A stretch of DNA of 6,135 nt from contig USNH01000058.1 in assembly GCA_900556015.1 (NCBI GenBank), positions 1 through 6,135 on the forward strand, written 5' to 3'. A program made the translations under genes and the position numbers. Numbering within the stretch: the stretch's first letter is position 1; each line of letters begins with the position of its first letter. The DNA comes from an uncultured Eubacteriales bacterium (lineage in GTDB: Bacteria; Bacillota_A; Clostridia; Oscillospirales; Oscillospiraceae). The notes under the pieces were generated by a model, which saw only the letters and a program-made list of their open reading frames with translations, was not told the origin of the DNA and ran no database searches. This document shows, in pieces, positions 5,782-6,135 of the stretch.

Positions 5782-6135
5782 GTGGATACGACTGTCAGAC
5801 GCGGCGACATCTACTACGCCGATCTAAGCCCGGTGGTGGGCAGTGAGCAGGGCGGCGTGCGCCCGGTGCTCATCGTGCAGAACGACACCGGCAACCGCCA
5901 CAGCCCCACCGTCATCGCCGCCGCCATCACGTCGCAGCTGGGGAAGGCAAAGCTGCCTACCCATATCGCGCTGGCGGCCCAGGGCAGCGGACTGCCGCGG
6001 GATTCCGTCATCCTGCTGGAGCAGATACGGACGCTGGATAAAAAGCGCCTGCGGGAGCGCATGGGCCGTGTGGACAGCGCGGTGATGGAAAAGGTGGACG
6101 CCGCCATTGCCGTCAGCTTCGGGCTGACGGGGAGC
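5782..6135 (+). CDS. ndoA: MazF/PemK-family mRNA interferase, EndoA/NdoA type (lacks only the extreme C-terminus)
   Basis: A ribosome-independent endoribonuclease of the CcdB/MazF fold; the B. subtilis relative cleaves mRNA at UACAU. Residues 6-61 follow the Firmicute EndoA pattern closely: [20 protein letters not shown], then [10 protein letters not shown] and AAITSQ, KAKLPTH, and later [17 protein letters not shown]. By comparison with B. subtilis, shifted by two residues, R27 and T50 correspond to the catalytic Arg25 and Thr48. The 118 codons in the window already equal the expected length, so only a few residues and the stop are missing. GTG 5782 is chosen because CGGAG lies 10 bases upstream and the frame closes at a TGA at 5731-5733; GTG 5773 would have no usable ribosome binding site. 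It lies 150 bases after alr, as in Bacillus, but the antitoxin gene normally found between them is absent. Whether it is read from the alr transcript or its own promoter is unclear. Confidence 0.93.
   Translation, partial: MDTTVRRGDIYYADLSPVVGSEQGGVRPVLIVQNDTGNRHSPTVIAAAITSQLGKAKLPTHIALAAQGSGLPRDSVILLEQIRTLDKKRLRERMGRVDSAVMEKVDAAIAVSFGLTGS

Overview
The window looks like a core chromosomal segment from a high-GC member of the Firmicutes, most likely in the Oscillospiraceae/Ruminococcaceae part of the Clostridia. That placement is inferred. It rests on strong GGAGG-type ribosome binding sites, a T-box leader in front of pheS, frequent GTG starts, GC-rich codon use, and a gene order (lipoprotein, alr, MazF-type toxin) that resembles the Bacillus subtilis ydcC-alr-ndoAI-ndoA locus. 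I saw no mobile element, CRISPR array, rRNA or tRNA gene.

Left half, minus strand (about 1-2901). A phenylalanyl-tRNA synthetase operon is read right to left: promoter (2873-2901), T-box leader with a UUC (Phe) specifier and a terminator/antiterminator switch (about 2619-2867), pheS (1542-2579), then pheT (starts at 1527 and runs off the left edge after 509 codons). Uncharged tRNA-Phe should bind the leader and let transcription continue into pheST. The 415 bases between pheS and the next gene are almost entirely this leader plus two divergent promoter regions.

Right half, plus strand (about 2939-6135). A divergent, closely spaced set follows: an ADP-dependent NAD(P)H-hydrate dehydratase (2995-3849), a small lipoprotein (3887-4456), alanine racemase alr (4462-5631, complete with all catalytic residues), and an EndoA/NdoA-family MazF-type mRNA interferase (from 5782, cut by the right edge very near its C-terminus). 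The first three genes are 37 and 5 bases apart and are probably co-transcribed. Alr supplies D-alanine for peptidoglycan. The dehydratase repairs damaged NAD(P)H.

Most worth a second look: the PheS catalytic domain departs from the textbook bacterial sequence at several substrate-pocket positions; the toxin gene has no antitoxin gene where one normally sits; the 150-base alr-toxin gap instead holds two potential RNA hairpins, one of which competes with a possible sequestration of the toxin ribosome binding site; and the lipoprotein-alr pairing recalls the gerS-alr2 operon of Clostridioides difficile. No clearly new system is present; these are modest leads in an otherwise housekeeping region.
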